Assembly (NCBI GenBank): GCA_964036665.1
Contig: OZ038526.1
Coordinates: 5,332,001 to 5,396,000 of the forward strand
Length of the DNA stretch: 64,000 nt
Direction: 5' to 3'
Source of the DNA: Gordius sp. MW1
Taxonomy: Eukaryota > Nematomorpha > Gordioida > Gordea > Gordiidae
Shown here: positions 1 to 14,100 of the stretch, piece after piece
Layout: each line of letters begins with the position of its first letter
Numbering within the stretch: position 1 is the stretch's first letter
The notes under the pieces: model-generated
Databases searched by the model: none
Told to the model about the DNA's origin: nothing
Seen by the model: only the letters and a program-made list of their open reading frames with translations
Translations under genes and position numbers: made by a program

Positions 1-1001
1 TAAACAAAGTTAATCGTTTTACTCGATTGACAAAGCGTAAGAATTATTTATTACCTTAAAACTTCTTAATCTTTATTTTTAGAATACATATAAAGTTCTA
101 GGCTAATTATTGTTTAAGCTTTTAATGTGGGTTTCAGAAAAACCATGTCATACACATGAGCAGTATAAAAAGTATCAATTACAAGGTCTTACGTTTTAAT
201 ACACCTCTAACCTAGCCGAAAAATCATAATATAGCCTCATACAATGCTTAGCTCGTGGGTCTATAGTAACCAATAATATTTAATTGTATCTCGCGGCATA
301 TTCTTCTTTGATTGACTCATTTATATTACCTTATTCGCGATTAATTGACCTATCACATATAGTTCGCGGATTCACCTTTAAATGTTAATTGAGTTAATGT
401 ATTATTTCGATTAGCTCGCGATTTAATAAAGAGGTGTTTTACACTCCTTTATTACTTACGAACTCTTTTCTTTTCCCTCACTTTATTATTTATCTTCAAT
501 AAAGAGTACTCCTCCCAATAGGTCCCTAGCAAGGTTTACATGATTTAAAGATTTACGGTGGGGAGATAAAAATAAAAATTTATATTATCCGCAATATTTC
601 ACAAGTTTTTATTGTGATTAGGACTGAAGGAGTCATGATACACTGAGGTATATTCCGTACAAATCGAAATAATTTGAATAAACATAATGCGAATCTAGAA
701 AGAGCTGCAATTATGTTTAATAGTTAAAGGAAAGATATTTTAACAAACTTATACTAATTTAAGCATAAAATATTTGTATAAATATGTGATAAGGCGTAAA
801 ATAAAATATATAACAGCTGTAACCTTGAGTCAAATTACTTTCTAATTATACGAGTTTAAACCTTAATGCTTAACTATGATTAAGTTAGGGAATGTAGAAG
901 CAAATTTTCTTGTACTGTAAAAGCTTTGTATCAAATTGCTATTTATTTGATTTTTATTTTATCGTTAACTTAATGCTTTAATTGTAAAATTTTTATTTAC
1001 A
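1..1001. other. 5' flank and probable 5' UTR/promoter of the DENND4 gene
   Basis: AT-rich DNA with no convincing coding region on either strand. The DENND4 start codon at 1002 is preceded by a long T/A-rich stretch, with A at -3 and G at +4, an acceptable animal start context. No clear TATA box or CpG island is visible, so the transcription start and any untranslated upstream exon cannot be placed. Confidence 0.4.
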
Positions 1002-4000
1002 ATGGAATCTCACGTTAATGATATAAATCAAAAAGTTGCAGAATATTTTGTTGTAGCTGGTCTTCCTGAAAATAATCCAGAATTGCTTGAAAAATGCATC
1101 CCTCCCGAAATGGAGGCCCCACAAGAATATAAGCCTCCAGCTCCTATAACAGATTTAGCTGTAATTTTTCGTAGCCTAGGCGAAGAGGTATATATCTATT
1201 AAAATAATTTTCTTAATATCCTATTTAGCCACCCCCAGGCTTTACTGTAATAGAACATACCCCGACTGGATTTCCTGCTGATCTAAATCATGGGAGTTTA
1301 AGAAGTCCAACTGTTTTTCTGTGCTTTAAACGTGGCAGGGATAAACCGCCTATAATAGACATAGGGTAATATTCTATTTAAATGGCATTATTGTCTTTAT
1401 AGATTATATATTGCATTTATCAATTTAACAATTAAAATGTAAAATATTTATGTGTTTTGCTCTATACTTTAAGAGTAATGTATGATGGCAAGGAACGTTT
1501 GATTCCAGGATGTGAAATAATTTTGTATTCTCCACATAAACGACCTGCAAATGTGAACAATAGTGGAGCTAGAACTTACCTTACTTTTAGAAGAGCCTCA
1601 ATAAAGGCATCCCCAAATGAGTTGGTTGTTACAGACATTTGTATCATTCTAACTAATAAGGTATAATGCAATTTTATTTTATATATTAAAATAGTTAGAA
1701 AATTACTTACATGTTGTTTAGATCTTATATTTACATATTCACATACTAATGTAATCCAGTTGATGAATTAAAATATGACATTTTATATTCTTTACCATAA
1801 TGTATACCATAGTTTCTTATATTAGCATTTTAAAAATACTTGTATAAAGCATTAGTGCACAAATTTGGTGATTTGCCTACTTTCATTTGTTTCTACAAAT
1901 ATCTAAAAAAAGTTAGTTTGTATGATTTAAGTAAGGATTTTTTTGTAGGCCTTGCAATCTAAAGTGCTTTTTTCATTCAAAACTAATTCAAGAAATCCTA
2001 ACTTTAAAAACGATTTATTGAGTCATTAAATTTATAACAACCCCCGTCTATATTTTTATAAGCTCTCCTTTTTAACTACTTCAGGTGTATCGACCTCATC
2101 CCCCGCCCCTCTTTCCCTTAGTAAATTTTGTCCCACCAGCCGCCTACCTTAACTTAATTCGAACCCAACATATAACAGACACAGACTTTTTGCTTCAAAT
2201 CTCACTGTTTATTAAAAAATAATGATAACGGGCGTAGTCAATTTTATCGATATTTCACTTTCTTGCTATCTCTTTGTGTGCCATAAGGAATTTTGGTTTA
2301 ATTTATGGCTCGATGAAATCTGTGGTGCCTAGTTTTTTTAAGGAAGCCGCAATAAGTGCCAAAATATTAGGCCCGAGTCCGTCTCACCCACGCTCCAATT
2401 TATTTAATACGTTCTTGACCCACTCGGAAATATTTCAAATGTGGCATTTTTGACATAAAGTGTTTTATTGATTGATTTAAACTTTTTAAATTTTTTTTCG
2501 CTGGGCGTAACCAGCATTGGAATTAGTCGGGGGGGGGGGTAATAATGTTAGGGAGGGGCAAAATTATCATTTTTTGAAATTTTAACCATAATTTTAATAA
2601 ATTTCAACAAATTTTTAGATAGATGGGGGCAGCCGCCCCCCTAGCTACGCCCATGTATTTTCCGTGTATAATATTTACTACGGTCTAAAACGCCTCACGT
2701 TTAGGCTACATCCACGGCTTTTTTAAAACGGTTTCAAGAGTTTCATTCTCGTCTAAAAACAAAATCGGGCCATATTATCCAATACACATTGCATACGAAC
2801 TCATGGTTTTGAATAGTTGTTGTTTTTAACTTTCTATCGGCCTTGGAAATAAGAAACATTTTAATCGGCAATCATTTTTATTTAACTTGCTCTCGGTCCA
2901 AGTTCTCTTTGAATAAATATTTTTAAAAGAAACAATGTCAACATGATACATATATCGATATACAATACAAAATAAGTACGTACTTATCCACAAAATGCAT
3001 GTCACTTTGTTTCCATTAACACCACCTGTTTCTTTTCGACGGCTACTCATTTCCCACACTATCAACGCATGTTTAAGGGCCTGAAATTGTCTTCACAAAG
3101 CCCTAAGGATTTTATAGACCCGACAAGTTATTGGTCCCTAATTAGACTTTGTACCTTCCTGCATGGGCTTTTTTCTTGGCCCGCGCTACCCTTCAGACGG
3201 CGATCAATACCTACACCTCTTCATATATATATATGTTTATATAATCATTTTTTTTGTATTTCCTTATCCAGCCCCCCCCCCCTTTCACCATGACTTTTAC
3301 CCTTTACTCAGGTTCGATGTCAAATTCAAGCCACGTGCATAGGCGTAGCCAGGGAGGGGCGGCTGCCCCCTTCTAAATCCAAAATTTGTTGAAATTCATT
3401 AAAATCATGGCTAAAATCTCAAAAAATGATTATTTTGCCCCTCCCTAAATCATTATTGCCCCCTCTAAACCCAAAGCTGCATGGCCACGTGTTTTTTCAG
3501 TTTTAGGGCCATATATGGCAATATGGCCTACCTGAATCCTAACCCCCTGCACAACGAATCTCTGTTTTCGAGATAAATTACTTAATTAAAATCTGCGGTG
3601 TGACAAAACTTTTTGACCGGATTGATCCAGTTACGTAGTTTTTTTTATTCGAAGTTAAAAAATAACGCTTTCCTATCTCTTAGCATGGCCCCATAAATCC
3701 AAAATCCTTAATATGGTAGAGGAATTGTTAGATTTACCTGTCTTGTGTTCATCTTCGTCTCCTTTGTTTTGTTAGTAGCGTTGAGTTTATTCAATTAATT
3801 TTTGTGCCATTATTATATTTCGTCGTTTTCAGCCTCTAGTCTAGAGTAACTTATGATAAAGGCGAACACTATGGACTGCACCTTGTAGTAGTTTCTTGCT
3901 TATATGTGCTTAGGGCTAAAGGATTTAGGGGTATCTGGAATCTCCCAATTCCACCTTCCAGCCTTTTTTTCGTTAATTAAATTTATTAAATGAATGACGA

Positions 4001-5115
4001 TAATTTCTGGCCTTGTTATCAATCACGCTAAATAGATATTTCACTAGTTTTTTTTCGTTAATTTTCATACGGTAGCTTATAATTTTAGTGCCACAATTAA
4101 TTTAATAATAAACCTTAAATAACGTGCTAGTACGCAGTATCATTTGAATTTTAGCATTTCTTGACTCCATTCGAAACCAAAATTTTTTATGGTGATTTTA
4201 ATTTTGACAAGAAAATTTGCTTGTTTGTGCGTCGAAATAATTAAATTGTATTGAACTGAGTTTTCTGCTGACGTGCTTTTAACGGGGCTCAAATTCTTTA
4301 AATTACTCAATCTGATCTCTTTGTAACATAATAATTTTACGATAAAAGTCCACTCCTTGCTATTGCGATTGCCTAATATACACGGGGGAAGATATTATTG
4401 AACCGAAATACTTAAGAGCGATTTGAAGAAGCATTCAAGGAATTCCCTTTCAATACGGCGAAATTTGTATTGTGTTGTGTGGAATGCCTCGCTTATACCA
4501 TATTAAGACCGGTTAATAGTTGCTAAGTAATTATCTCGATACTAGGTCGGGGGTGGCTCTCCGATTTTCAATGACGTCCCATATAATCGATATTGATTGA
4601 ATAGTCGTCGTTTTTTGTACATGCCTCTAGCGCGAGTGGAAGTTGGAGGACAATGGCGGCGACACGCGCGCGACCTGTCACCCAACCGAAAGCCGTATCG
4701 CGTTTGTGTGCGATTTATTGTTATGACAAACTCGATTTGTCGTAGATAGTTTAAAACTTCGTTTCCTCACCCCTTTTAATATGTCCAAGGTCCGGCTTAG
4801 ACCAACCTATATTCTCTAAGCCTATATGTCGTTTTGCCCCCCCCCCATGACTAATGTAGATTTTAATAAGGTCGCAAATGGCACGTCCCGCTACTATAAA
4901 AAATAGGTTTTCATTAAGTGACATTTGTTTTATAACACGAACGTGTATTTATGTACATATGTGCTAATTCATCGGTGTTTGTATGTAGGGTGAATCACCC
5001 CCGCACGCCTTCATGCAGATCGGGAAGAACCTGAACAAGGGCATGCTCGGATCCGATGTTTACATTTGCTACAAAAAATCCATGTGCAAAGCCAACCTCA
5101 TATCCCACAAACCTA
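1002..5115 (+). CDS. DENND4: DENND4 exons 1-4: N-terminus and MABP domain
   Basis: Residues 1 to about 212. After a short leader with YFVVAGLPE comes the MABP (MVB12-associated beta-prism) region found at the start of DENND4 proteins. Recognisable blocks are [38 protein letters not shown] and [11 protein letters not shown], then [14 protein letters not shown] in exon 4. MABP domains are thought to bind membranes. Intron 3 (1661-4988) is 3.3 kb, by far the longest in the gene, and contains two palindromic MITE-like insertions and a short GC-rich islet. Confidence 0.9.
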
Positions 5116-8100
5116 GTGAGTGTCACCCAATAAGTTGCCACTGCAATGTCATTCGCGACAATTTTACTGTTTGCCTCTTGTTGGGGTTGTCCGCTAAGTC
5201 TCGTTCTCCTTTGATAACCAGCCCGCACTTTATAAAATTTTAAATTGACACTTCATATTCATTTCAATTAAGATACATCTATAGAATTCTCGCAAATATT
5301 TGCCTTTTTAAACGTCCAGTTACAAATTTTTTTAAAATGCTTAATCGTTCGCCTACTATAGCATTGCTTAGCCGTTACCCGGCCGAAAATATCGAGGATT
5401 ATCCTCTACCCGACATCGTGCCCCTGTTTTGTCTCCCCATGGGCGCCACCATAGAATGCTGGCACCCCTGCGCCCGTGTCCCAGACCCCCTGTTCTCCAC
5501 CTTCGTTCTCACCAACAATTTTGGAATAAAGGTGCTTATAATTAAAGTTTACAAAACAAAAACAAAAAATTCTCAAATTATATGTATAAATATATATATA
5601 TATACCGAAACGCTTATCAATAAGTGATCTTTTAAAACTCTCACGATAATACCATTTTAATGTTGACCTTTGAGTTATGGATAAGTAGTATAAGGTATAA
5701 AATTCATTTGGGGATATCGATTTTTCAATTACTAAATTGCGGCATGCATAGTTTATGGCATTCGTCCTTTACCCCGATACTCATAACGCAGGCTTACGGA
5801 GCGGCCATAACTTTTTACGAGCCCTACCAGTTTTCCCGCCTCACCCCCGACCAAAAACAAAGGCTCGACCTGACTCCGACCGAATCTCAGCTCTTAGCCT
5901 CGCCCAAAATGAACGGGCTCGGCTTGCCAAAACACATTCGCCGTAGCCGGTCTAGGTCCAGGTCCAGGAGTGTAGATGAACCCAACGGCATTCTCGATGG
6001 TTCCTTGCCCGTTAAAATAACCCGACGTCGGGTCTCGTCCCAAACCCGACCCGGCCTGTACGTCAACAAGGCGATATGCCTCCTGTCGAAATGGCCCTTC
6101 TTTACGACGTTCAAAAAATTTCTGCTCTTCCTCTACAACGTGACGCAGCATGGCACCTCCAAAATACCGATAGAGAGGTCCGTGGTACACTTTAAAGGAC
6201 TAATATATATATAATATATATATTAGAATTATGTAGTTATGATTGAGTTATTTTTTGAAATAAGCTATTTTTTGTAGCTTTCCCGAGTTATTGCAACGGG
6301 CTTTAAGATTTAATACTTAGGGAAAAAGTGTGTCTTGTTTTCTAACTTCATTTTGCTGCTGTTTTTCTATATTATTATTAAGTGCCTTTATTTGAAGCGT
6401 CACACCTTTTATTAAGGCCACTAAGGGTCAAATCGCGTATTATTCGCTCGTTGCCCAAAGTTATATAAACTAATTGAGCCTCGTTTATCGTGCTTATTAG
6501 GTACGTGTCCTTTTTCATGCACAACATCCCCTTTCCATCACAAAGTCGACCCCGGATTCTAGTTCAGGTAGGTGGACACTTCTTTTATAAAAAAACAATA
6601 AATGTACGATGAAAACCGAATGCCAATATTCCATATATATGTATAAATATAAATTTTGGGATCGTCGCCCCATTTCATTAATCTTCGCACATTTTTTGAC
6701 ACGCACGCACCAGCTCCCACTCTCGACCACCCTGAGCATCGGACTGCCCTCCTTCATCCCATTGTCGTCCACCGGAGCCTCCTTCACCTCCTTGCTGAGA
6801 AACATGGGCCCCGAAAATACGTTGAATTTGCTGACGGCCGTCCTACTCGAACAGAAAATTCTTATACACTCCTTGCGCCCCGCCGTGTTAACGAGCGTGG
6901 GTGAAACGCTGAGAATGGTGAATTATTTTTTCGCATATAGTTGCTGGTGGCATATCTCTCCTAGGGCTTGTCTTAATATCGGATTTTGCTGCGCAGCAAA
7001 AATCGTCTTACGGGTTATAAAATAGTCATGTCTTAACTTCGAGAATTCACAGCAGATTTACATTTCAGACGCATAACATAACAGCGATTTTGTAAGATGC
7101 AAAATTTTTTCTAAGCTGAATTGTTGTGTGTTTTAAAATTTTTAGGTATCAGCAAAGTGTGGATTTAATCTCGAGAGTTGGAATAAACAAAAAAAACGTT
7201 TTTAACTATCAAAAAACAAAATATCAAAAATTACAATCGAGTTTGACCCATGAAATTGAATGGGATTTTTAGACAAAGATAAATTCGCGCGATTTGATCT
7301 GAATCCGATATTAAGACAAGCCCCTAAGCAACTTTATTATTTTTCCCTTGCGTTGCAAGAACACTTAATGAATAACAATGAATTAGTTGCAATTTTTTAA
7401 CACCTACTTAACATATTTTACAAATGGCTCTCGATTGAGGATTGCTAAGAGTGAATGACTGTTTGTTTTTAAACCTGAATCTATTAAGTTAGAAGCACTT
7501 CACGACGATGTAGCTAGCTTAGTGTACCTGTGAAAATTGCAATAATTTTTTTAGTTTATCGAGATTACTGATTTTATAATTCAGTCCACGTCAAAATTAT
7601 TGATTTAGAATTTAAATCTTTTTTTTGTATTTTTATCCTGTATTTTATGATGTAAACATTTAAGTGTAATCGCATAGTCGCGTTGGCATGAATTTATAAA
7701 TATTAAATCGTTTTAAATATTAATTGCTATCTGATATGCAGATGATATTCCCCTTCCAATGGCAATGTTCCTACATCCCCCTATGCCCCATCCTGCTCTC
7801 CCAAGTTCTCCACGCACCGGTCCCCTACATAATAGGTGAGTGGCCAATGTTTCGTTTATTTTAAGCTTTTTAACGGTTTTTAGACTTGAATATTAGCCTA
7901 GTCTAAGCCAAAATAGTTTGATATTAACGTTAATTTATTTTTAAACGACTTCTCACATGTTTAAGCTGGCATAATTTACATTAAATTTCGAAAAAACGAG
8001 CTTATATTAAGGGAAAGTATATCCAGTGTAGGGCTCCTTGACTAAACACTTTGGTCGTAGTTAATGTTTAATCATACTTATGGATATCACCTTGAATAAA

Positions 8101-11100
8101 ACCTATTATTGATTTTGAAAAACTGTTTCATCCTAGGTTTTTTTTTAAATTAGGCGTGGATTCGAGGTACTTTGACTTGTATAAAAGGGCGCCCCAAGAT
8201 GCGATTTCCATCGATCTCGACACCAACACCATCACCATGTATGACAACATGATTCTAGCAGATATGCTAAACTTAAATATATACCCACTTTAAATTAAAT
8301 GTCATTATTATTATAGACCTGATTACAAGAGGTTCATGAATTACAAGCTACTACCAAAGGTATAATCATTCGTAGAGCAATTTTTTCACATTCATTCTTT
8401 CAAAAATTTTGCATATTTACTAAAATCGCAATTTTTATCATCGTAATAGAAGGCTGCCAAAGTTTTTCGTAACACCCAAGCCAAATTATTCGAACAAATC
8501 TGCCAATTACAGACCGGGAAATCGCCCATCCTGGCCTCTAACAACCGGCTAGCTGACATCGACGAATTCAAGCAGATGAAGTTGGAGGTATGCTAAAGGG
8601 ATATTTGTAATGTAGTTTTTAAAAAATTTGCTCATTTTTTGTCTAAAATCGTTAAGTTCTGCTCTATGTCTAAATTTATAATGGGTTAAGGATAAGCTAA
8701 CAAATATTTTACAGAAAAAAGTCACTTAGTCAAAAAGAAAATAGAATAATTTGTATTCAAACTGCTATTTTTAAAAATAAACCTTTTCATATCGCATTTG
8801 GCTAGGAATCATTGGAAAAAGCCATCCAAGATTCGTTCATCCGATTCATGGCTTGCATCTTGAAGGGCTACCAACACTACCTCCTACCCCTCACCAAATC
8901 GCCAGTGGAGTGTGGATACGACGTTAAAACACTCTTCGATTTTCAGGGTATTTCGTCCATCACTACACTTATTTTAACGAACGACATTTCACGTTAGTTG
9001 TTACTTGTGACCCTTATTTTTAAAGCAGAGCGGGGCAGTTTGTCTATATTATAAATTGTAAATTTATCTACCACGTTATAAGTATCTTTATATTGAAAAT
9101 TTCGATTTGCTACTAGTTTTTAACTTAAGGGCCTTCCATGAGAAATCTAAACGTTTTCGACCGACCAGATTTGGCTATTATTTTGTGAGGATGTAGACCC
9201 CGTGTCAAATAACTTTCTGATTATTTTAGTCATTATAGGCCAATACTTTTTGAGTTATGAACGTTAAAATGGCCAAAATCACACTCGGGCGCGTTTTACT
9301 ATTTTTGAATATTTTCAAAAGTACTTGTGCTAGCTTCGTAAACTTTGGCCTATTTTTATCTATATATATATTTTCTTTCAGAAAAATTTAACAAAAAAGC
9401 ATTTATAAGTGCTAGCTTCGTAAATTTTGGCCTATTTTTATCTATATATAATTCTCTTTCAGAAAAATTTAACAAAAAAATTTATAAATGTTTTGTGATC
9501 AAATTCGTGGAAAATCAAAAGCTTATTTTGATACCATATATATTCACCAATCACTATGGGGACTCCTTTGTGCCCAGTTATCTAACTTCAATTATATTTG
9601 GTTGTTTATGATAAAAAAATAAAAAATGTTGTTCAACGTTTAAAAAATATGTTTTTTTTGCATTAAGGTTTTATTCGTTCGCGAGAAAAGCCGAATGAGA
9701 AATTTTTTTCCCTCCTGACTCAAACCCAAATGTTTTGTCAATTCGTGCAAGAACGATCTTTTGTTACGACCAAAGACAGCTCCCTAACCTTTTTCGACGA
9801 TTGTGCCGAAAGGGTAATTGCTAGCAATTTTTTCCTTAATTCTATTAATTTTGTTGGTCCTTTCGTATGTAATTGTTAAATTATATTCGATAGATTACAC
9901 GATATTTATAAGATTGAGTTTCTTGTATTTTTTAAGACATACCTTTTTGATTTGTATACAGAAAATTAATTTTTGGATTTATTATCCTAAGCCATATAAT
10001 GAGTTACATTATATTGCATGATTAAAATGTTATTTTCCTGCAACACCTTTAATATATTGCGTTTTATCTCTTTCTACTTTTGCCCTTTAATAGGTCGATC
10101 CCCATGCTGACAAAGAAGAATTGAGTTTTTTGGTAGAATTGCTGGAAGATGCGGAGATCGGGTACTTTTATTCACTTTATAAATTTATTTTTAACTATTT
10201 TTTTACAACAACCGCTTTTTTTAACATTTGTTAATTTATGTATTTCACCTTCAAAATATCATTTAGGGACCATACAATATTCATACCACCTCCCGATGCG
10301 TCCGGTTTACCCGAAGGCGCAGTTTACAAGTGATTCAATATTTTGACTTTTAAAACGATTGAATTGTGTAAAAAATCAAAAAGCGTGAACCTAGAGTAAT
10401 ACATGTCCTTCCCTTTCCTGAAGCTAAGCTTCCAAATCAGAATCATACAAATGTATTTTGTTTTAACTATTTGGAAGCATGTCCGTTAAGTTGTTCTTAA
10501 TTTCCCATTTAATGTGGTAGCTTTTTTAATTAATACTTCATGAGGAAAATAGCATTATGATATACTAGCTACTTTCGCTAATTCTTCATTTAGTAAATAA
10601 GTCTAATGTTCTTATCAGGCTTATAATAGTATCTAGCAAACGCTTTTGAAAATTATAGAAATCGATATGTCACATTTTAAGGTTCATTTTTTCGTTGCGA
10701 ATGGGTGATTAGTGTTGACTAAAACAAAATACCAATTTACCCCTTTTGAATAGTAAAGTAGTGACTAGAATTTTTACCCAAACTTGACTAGGGCCAAACG
10801 ATAAGGATCAAAATGCGGTTCAAACAAGCATACTATGGAATTTCGACACGTTACACATGGCATACCCCCCTCTTGACTTTATCATTGCATCTTCGACGCA
10901 TAACATCAGGCTAATTGTACTAAATCGGCCTTGGTCTTTAATTTACCCACCCTCGTAAAAAGAATTATTAATGTTTATCAAAAAAAAATTTCCCTTTAAT
11001 GGACAACAACAATATGAACAAGGTTACTTTTTTGAACATGGATCCGGAGGGGGGGGAGGAGGAAAGTCTAAAAATATTTTATTAAAGTTTGCATTTAAGT

Positions 11101-14100
11101 TTCAACCATTCGAGTTTCTGTTTAAAGAAACACTCACCACAAATTTTGACATCTTTATTATTACGTACCTATCACCTTTATCAGATACACCGAATTTCCT
11201 CTGCTGGACAAAGCGCTTTTCGACCCGGCCATTCACGAAACAGAACCCCGACCTCCCCTAGATACGAACACCGATGCCTCTCGGGATCCTTGTTACGACA
11301 ACCAACCCTCGGCCCAGTGTAATTCGAACGGCGCGACGGTCCCCAAACCCAACTTCAATGAACCTTCCCCCCTTCGAGCTAGCCCTGTCATAACCCGGAC
11401 CAAACACGAAATCAAGTCGGGCAAGAAAGTGCGTATTTCCTTTGACTTTTCCTATTCCTTATCGTTTATTAGGTCCCCCAGTCGTGGGGTTCGTTTTGAT
11501 AAGTTTTTTCCATCTTGATCGGGTAAGCGCCATGTCTTGATTTTTTCCCCCGGGTTTTCAGAACTTTGTCCACGTGCCCTTTCCACCCGCCCCGAGGTGG
11601 TCCTCTTCCTCTCTTCTCTGGCACCTCCATGTCCAATGCTTTTCGATTTAGCGTCATTCTTCTCCCTTTTGAATATATGACCATAGATACATTAGCCGAT
11701 TTTCGTTAATCAAGTCGGCCTTCCTTTGATTCTTACTACTTTTAGATGAAAGGTTTTTGGATGAACGTTGAATTGTATTGTGTTAAGTGTCTTTTCATGA
11801 GCACTTATATGTTGAATTTTTAAAGCTTTCCAATTCCTGTCAAATTAAAAATACCTTTTCAGCGATTTTGTTTTATACAAAACTATCGCTTTTTCATACC
11901 GCAGATTTTTATCGCTTTTGTACCGTTGGTTTTAGATTGCGAAGTTGAATTTCGACAACCCGGCGTTCAAGGCTAGGTAAGAGATATTCTATACTAATAT
12001 TTTACTGAACTATGTCCAAATTTAGTGTCCGGTTGTAGTTTAAGAATATTTTAAAATGAAGCACAATCCTGTGCTATCGCAGATGTTGTAAATTAACTGA
12101 TCTGATATGTTGTTTCATCGATATATCATTAGGTTTTTGATGAATTCGTGCCTATCCCTTTGGTTCCTCTACCTCCCAGCCTACGTTAAATCTTGCAGGA
12201 AAAATAACAAAGCCTTGTATTGCGCCTTCGATATTCTTATCAGTGCCCCTAAGTTAGGACTTCGTCACGCCAACGAGGTACCCTCATACCTTTTATACTC
12301 TAAACTATGGTTAATGCCCTTTTTCTATTTTATCTGAATCAATTTTGCCTCGATTAAAATAGCTAATACTTAATTTAAATTAATATTGTGATATTTACTT
12401 ATCATTAATCTATGAGATTTTGTATGGAGTCCTTTTGTTATGCACTACCTAAACGTGTGGTCATTATGTACCACATTTGAGTGAATATCAAATTGATATA
12501 ATTATTTATTTAGATATGTGTAAAATCGTAGTAGGATCGTGATTACAATTTTGTGTGACTTATATTAACTAGAGGTTTTAATGCGTTTTTTGGAATATTA
12601 ACTTGCTTTCAGATGTGTTATCGGATTTTGCTTCAACTCTGCGGACAGTACCGGGACCCCACATTGGCCGTTCGCGTCCTTAACGAGATGAAAAGAGTCG
12701 GCCTCAAGCCTAATGCCGTCACCTACGGTTTTTACAATAAGGTAGCCAGGAGTCAATAAATTCAATTTATATTAAAATTAAATTTTTATAATTAAAATAA
12801 TCTCAAATTTTGCAGTATGGCTACTACCTAATGGTGCTTTGCTGAGGTCTTAAATGTTGGAATTTGAGACCGAATTGTCTAGGCCTCAGTATATTATTAA
12901 CCCATTATGATTCCCCTATCCTAAATAGTATTTTTAAAATGGTGAAATTGTATTCCTTAGGTTGTGCTCGAAAGTGATTTGGCTTCGCCTAACATCTCCG
13001 CTCTCCTCTCGTGGTCCAAACTTCGTACGGCACTCCTAGCCGTTTCTCAATTCAAACAAGCCCAACGTCGACCCTCTTATTCACACGTCATTGATTTCGA
13101 CTACTATAATGTGTCACCAGACCTCCTCCTTGAACCCGACATTTGCTGCTCTGAAATCGCCCGTAAGGATTTCACTAGCAGCCCAAAATTTCTTGATAAT
13201 AGTAAGCCGGCTTTGGACTGTGCTGTCGATTACTTGCCCCGCCGTCGAGTGCGCAAGTTGACGCCCAGGAATAAAGGTCTCAAAACCACGGACCCGAGCG
13301 AGTTTTATTACTCGGAACCCGAAGGTAAGCAGAAAAAATTTTAATAGAACTTTAGCAATTTTTTATCCTTGTACCTACCCTTACGTATGAATTTATTAAT
13401 GTCACATCGTGTCCCGTTTAAGGTTCAATCTCGAGACCTAAATTAAGAATGTACGGTTCTACGCCCAACCTCGCCACACTACCGCCGTTGGACAATGGCC
13501 CGAACACAGCAATTCTCACACTCCGTACGAGTATCGCCCATACAACGACTGCTTCTAGAACGTTCAAACCAAAACGTCCCGATTTGCCCAAGCATTCTAC
13601 CACCTGCGGGGCCTTATCGTCCGCCCTTTGTTCAATCCCCAATAGCGATTCCTTACCACGAAATCAACCCGAAGGGCGGCTAGTTCAATACCCGCCCCCT
13701 GCCACTTATTTTTCCCTGGGCGGCATTGTATCGTCTCTGATCATGCATAATAGCCACACTAATCACAAAAGCTCACCGGCCCCCTCCCTATCCACCCCCA
13801 GCCCACACGGTCTCCTCCTGTCCCGCATCGGAGACGGGATAGATCGGGTCCTCTCCCGCATAGAAACCTTCAACCATCCCCATTCCAACTCCTCCACAAC
13901 TTCGATCGACTACGAACCACCCGTCTCAGGACCCGCCCCTTGCCCCCTTTCCGCCCACACCTCAGATCCCAACCTTTCGGCCGGTTGGCACGGCGGCATC
14001 CCTCTTCACCGCCGCAAAGTATCCGCCTCCACCCTCCCACCCCTCGGTCGCGACGAAGAGGTGGCGGGCGTTGCCGAGCACAAAACATCGCTCGTCCACC

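Larger units (their letters stand above)
1661..4988. other. DENND4 intron 3 (3.3 kb)
   Basis: Non-coding by all signs. It holds the MITE-like copies at 2502-2655 and 3336-3491 and a GC-rich, CpG-containing islet at about 4625-4745. The rest is AT-rich with nothing else I can support. Confidence 0.6.
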
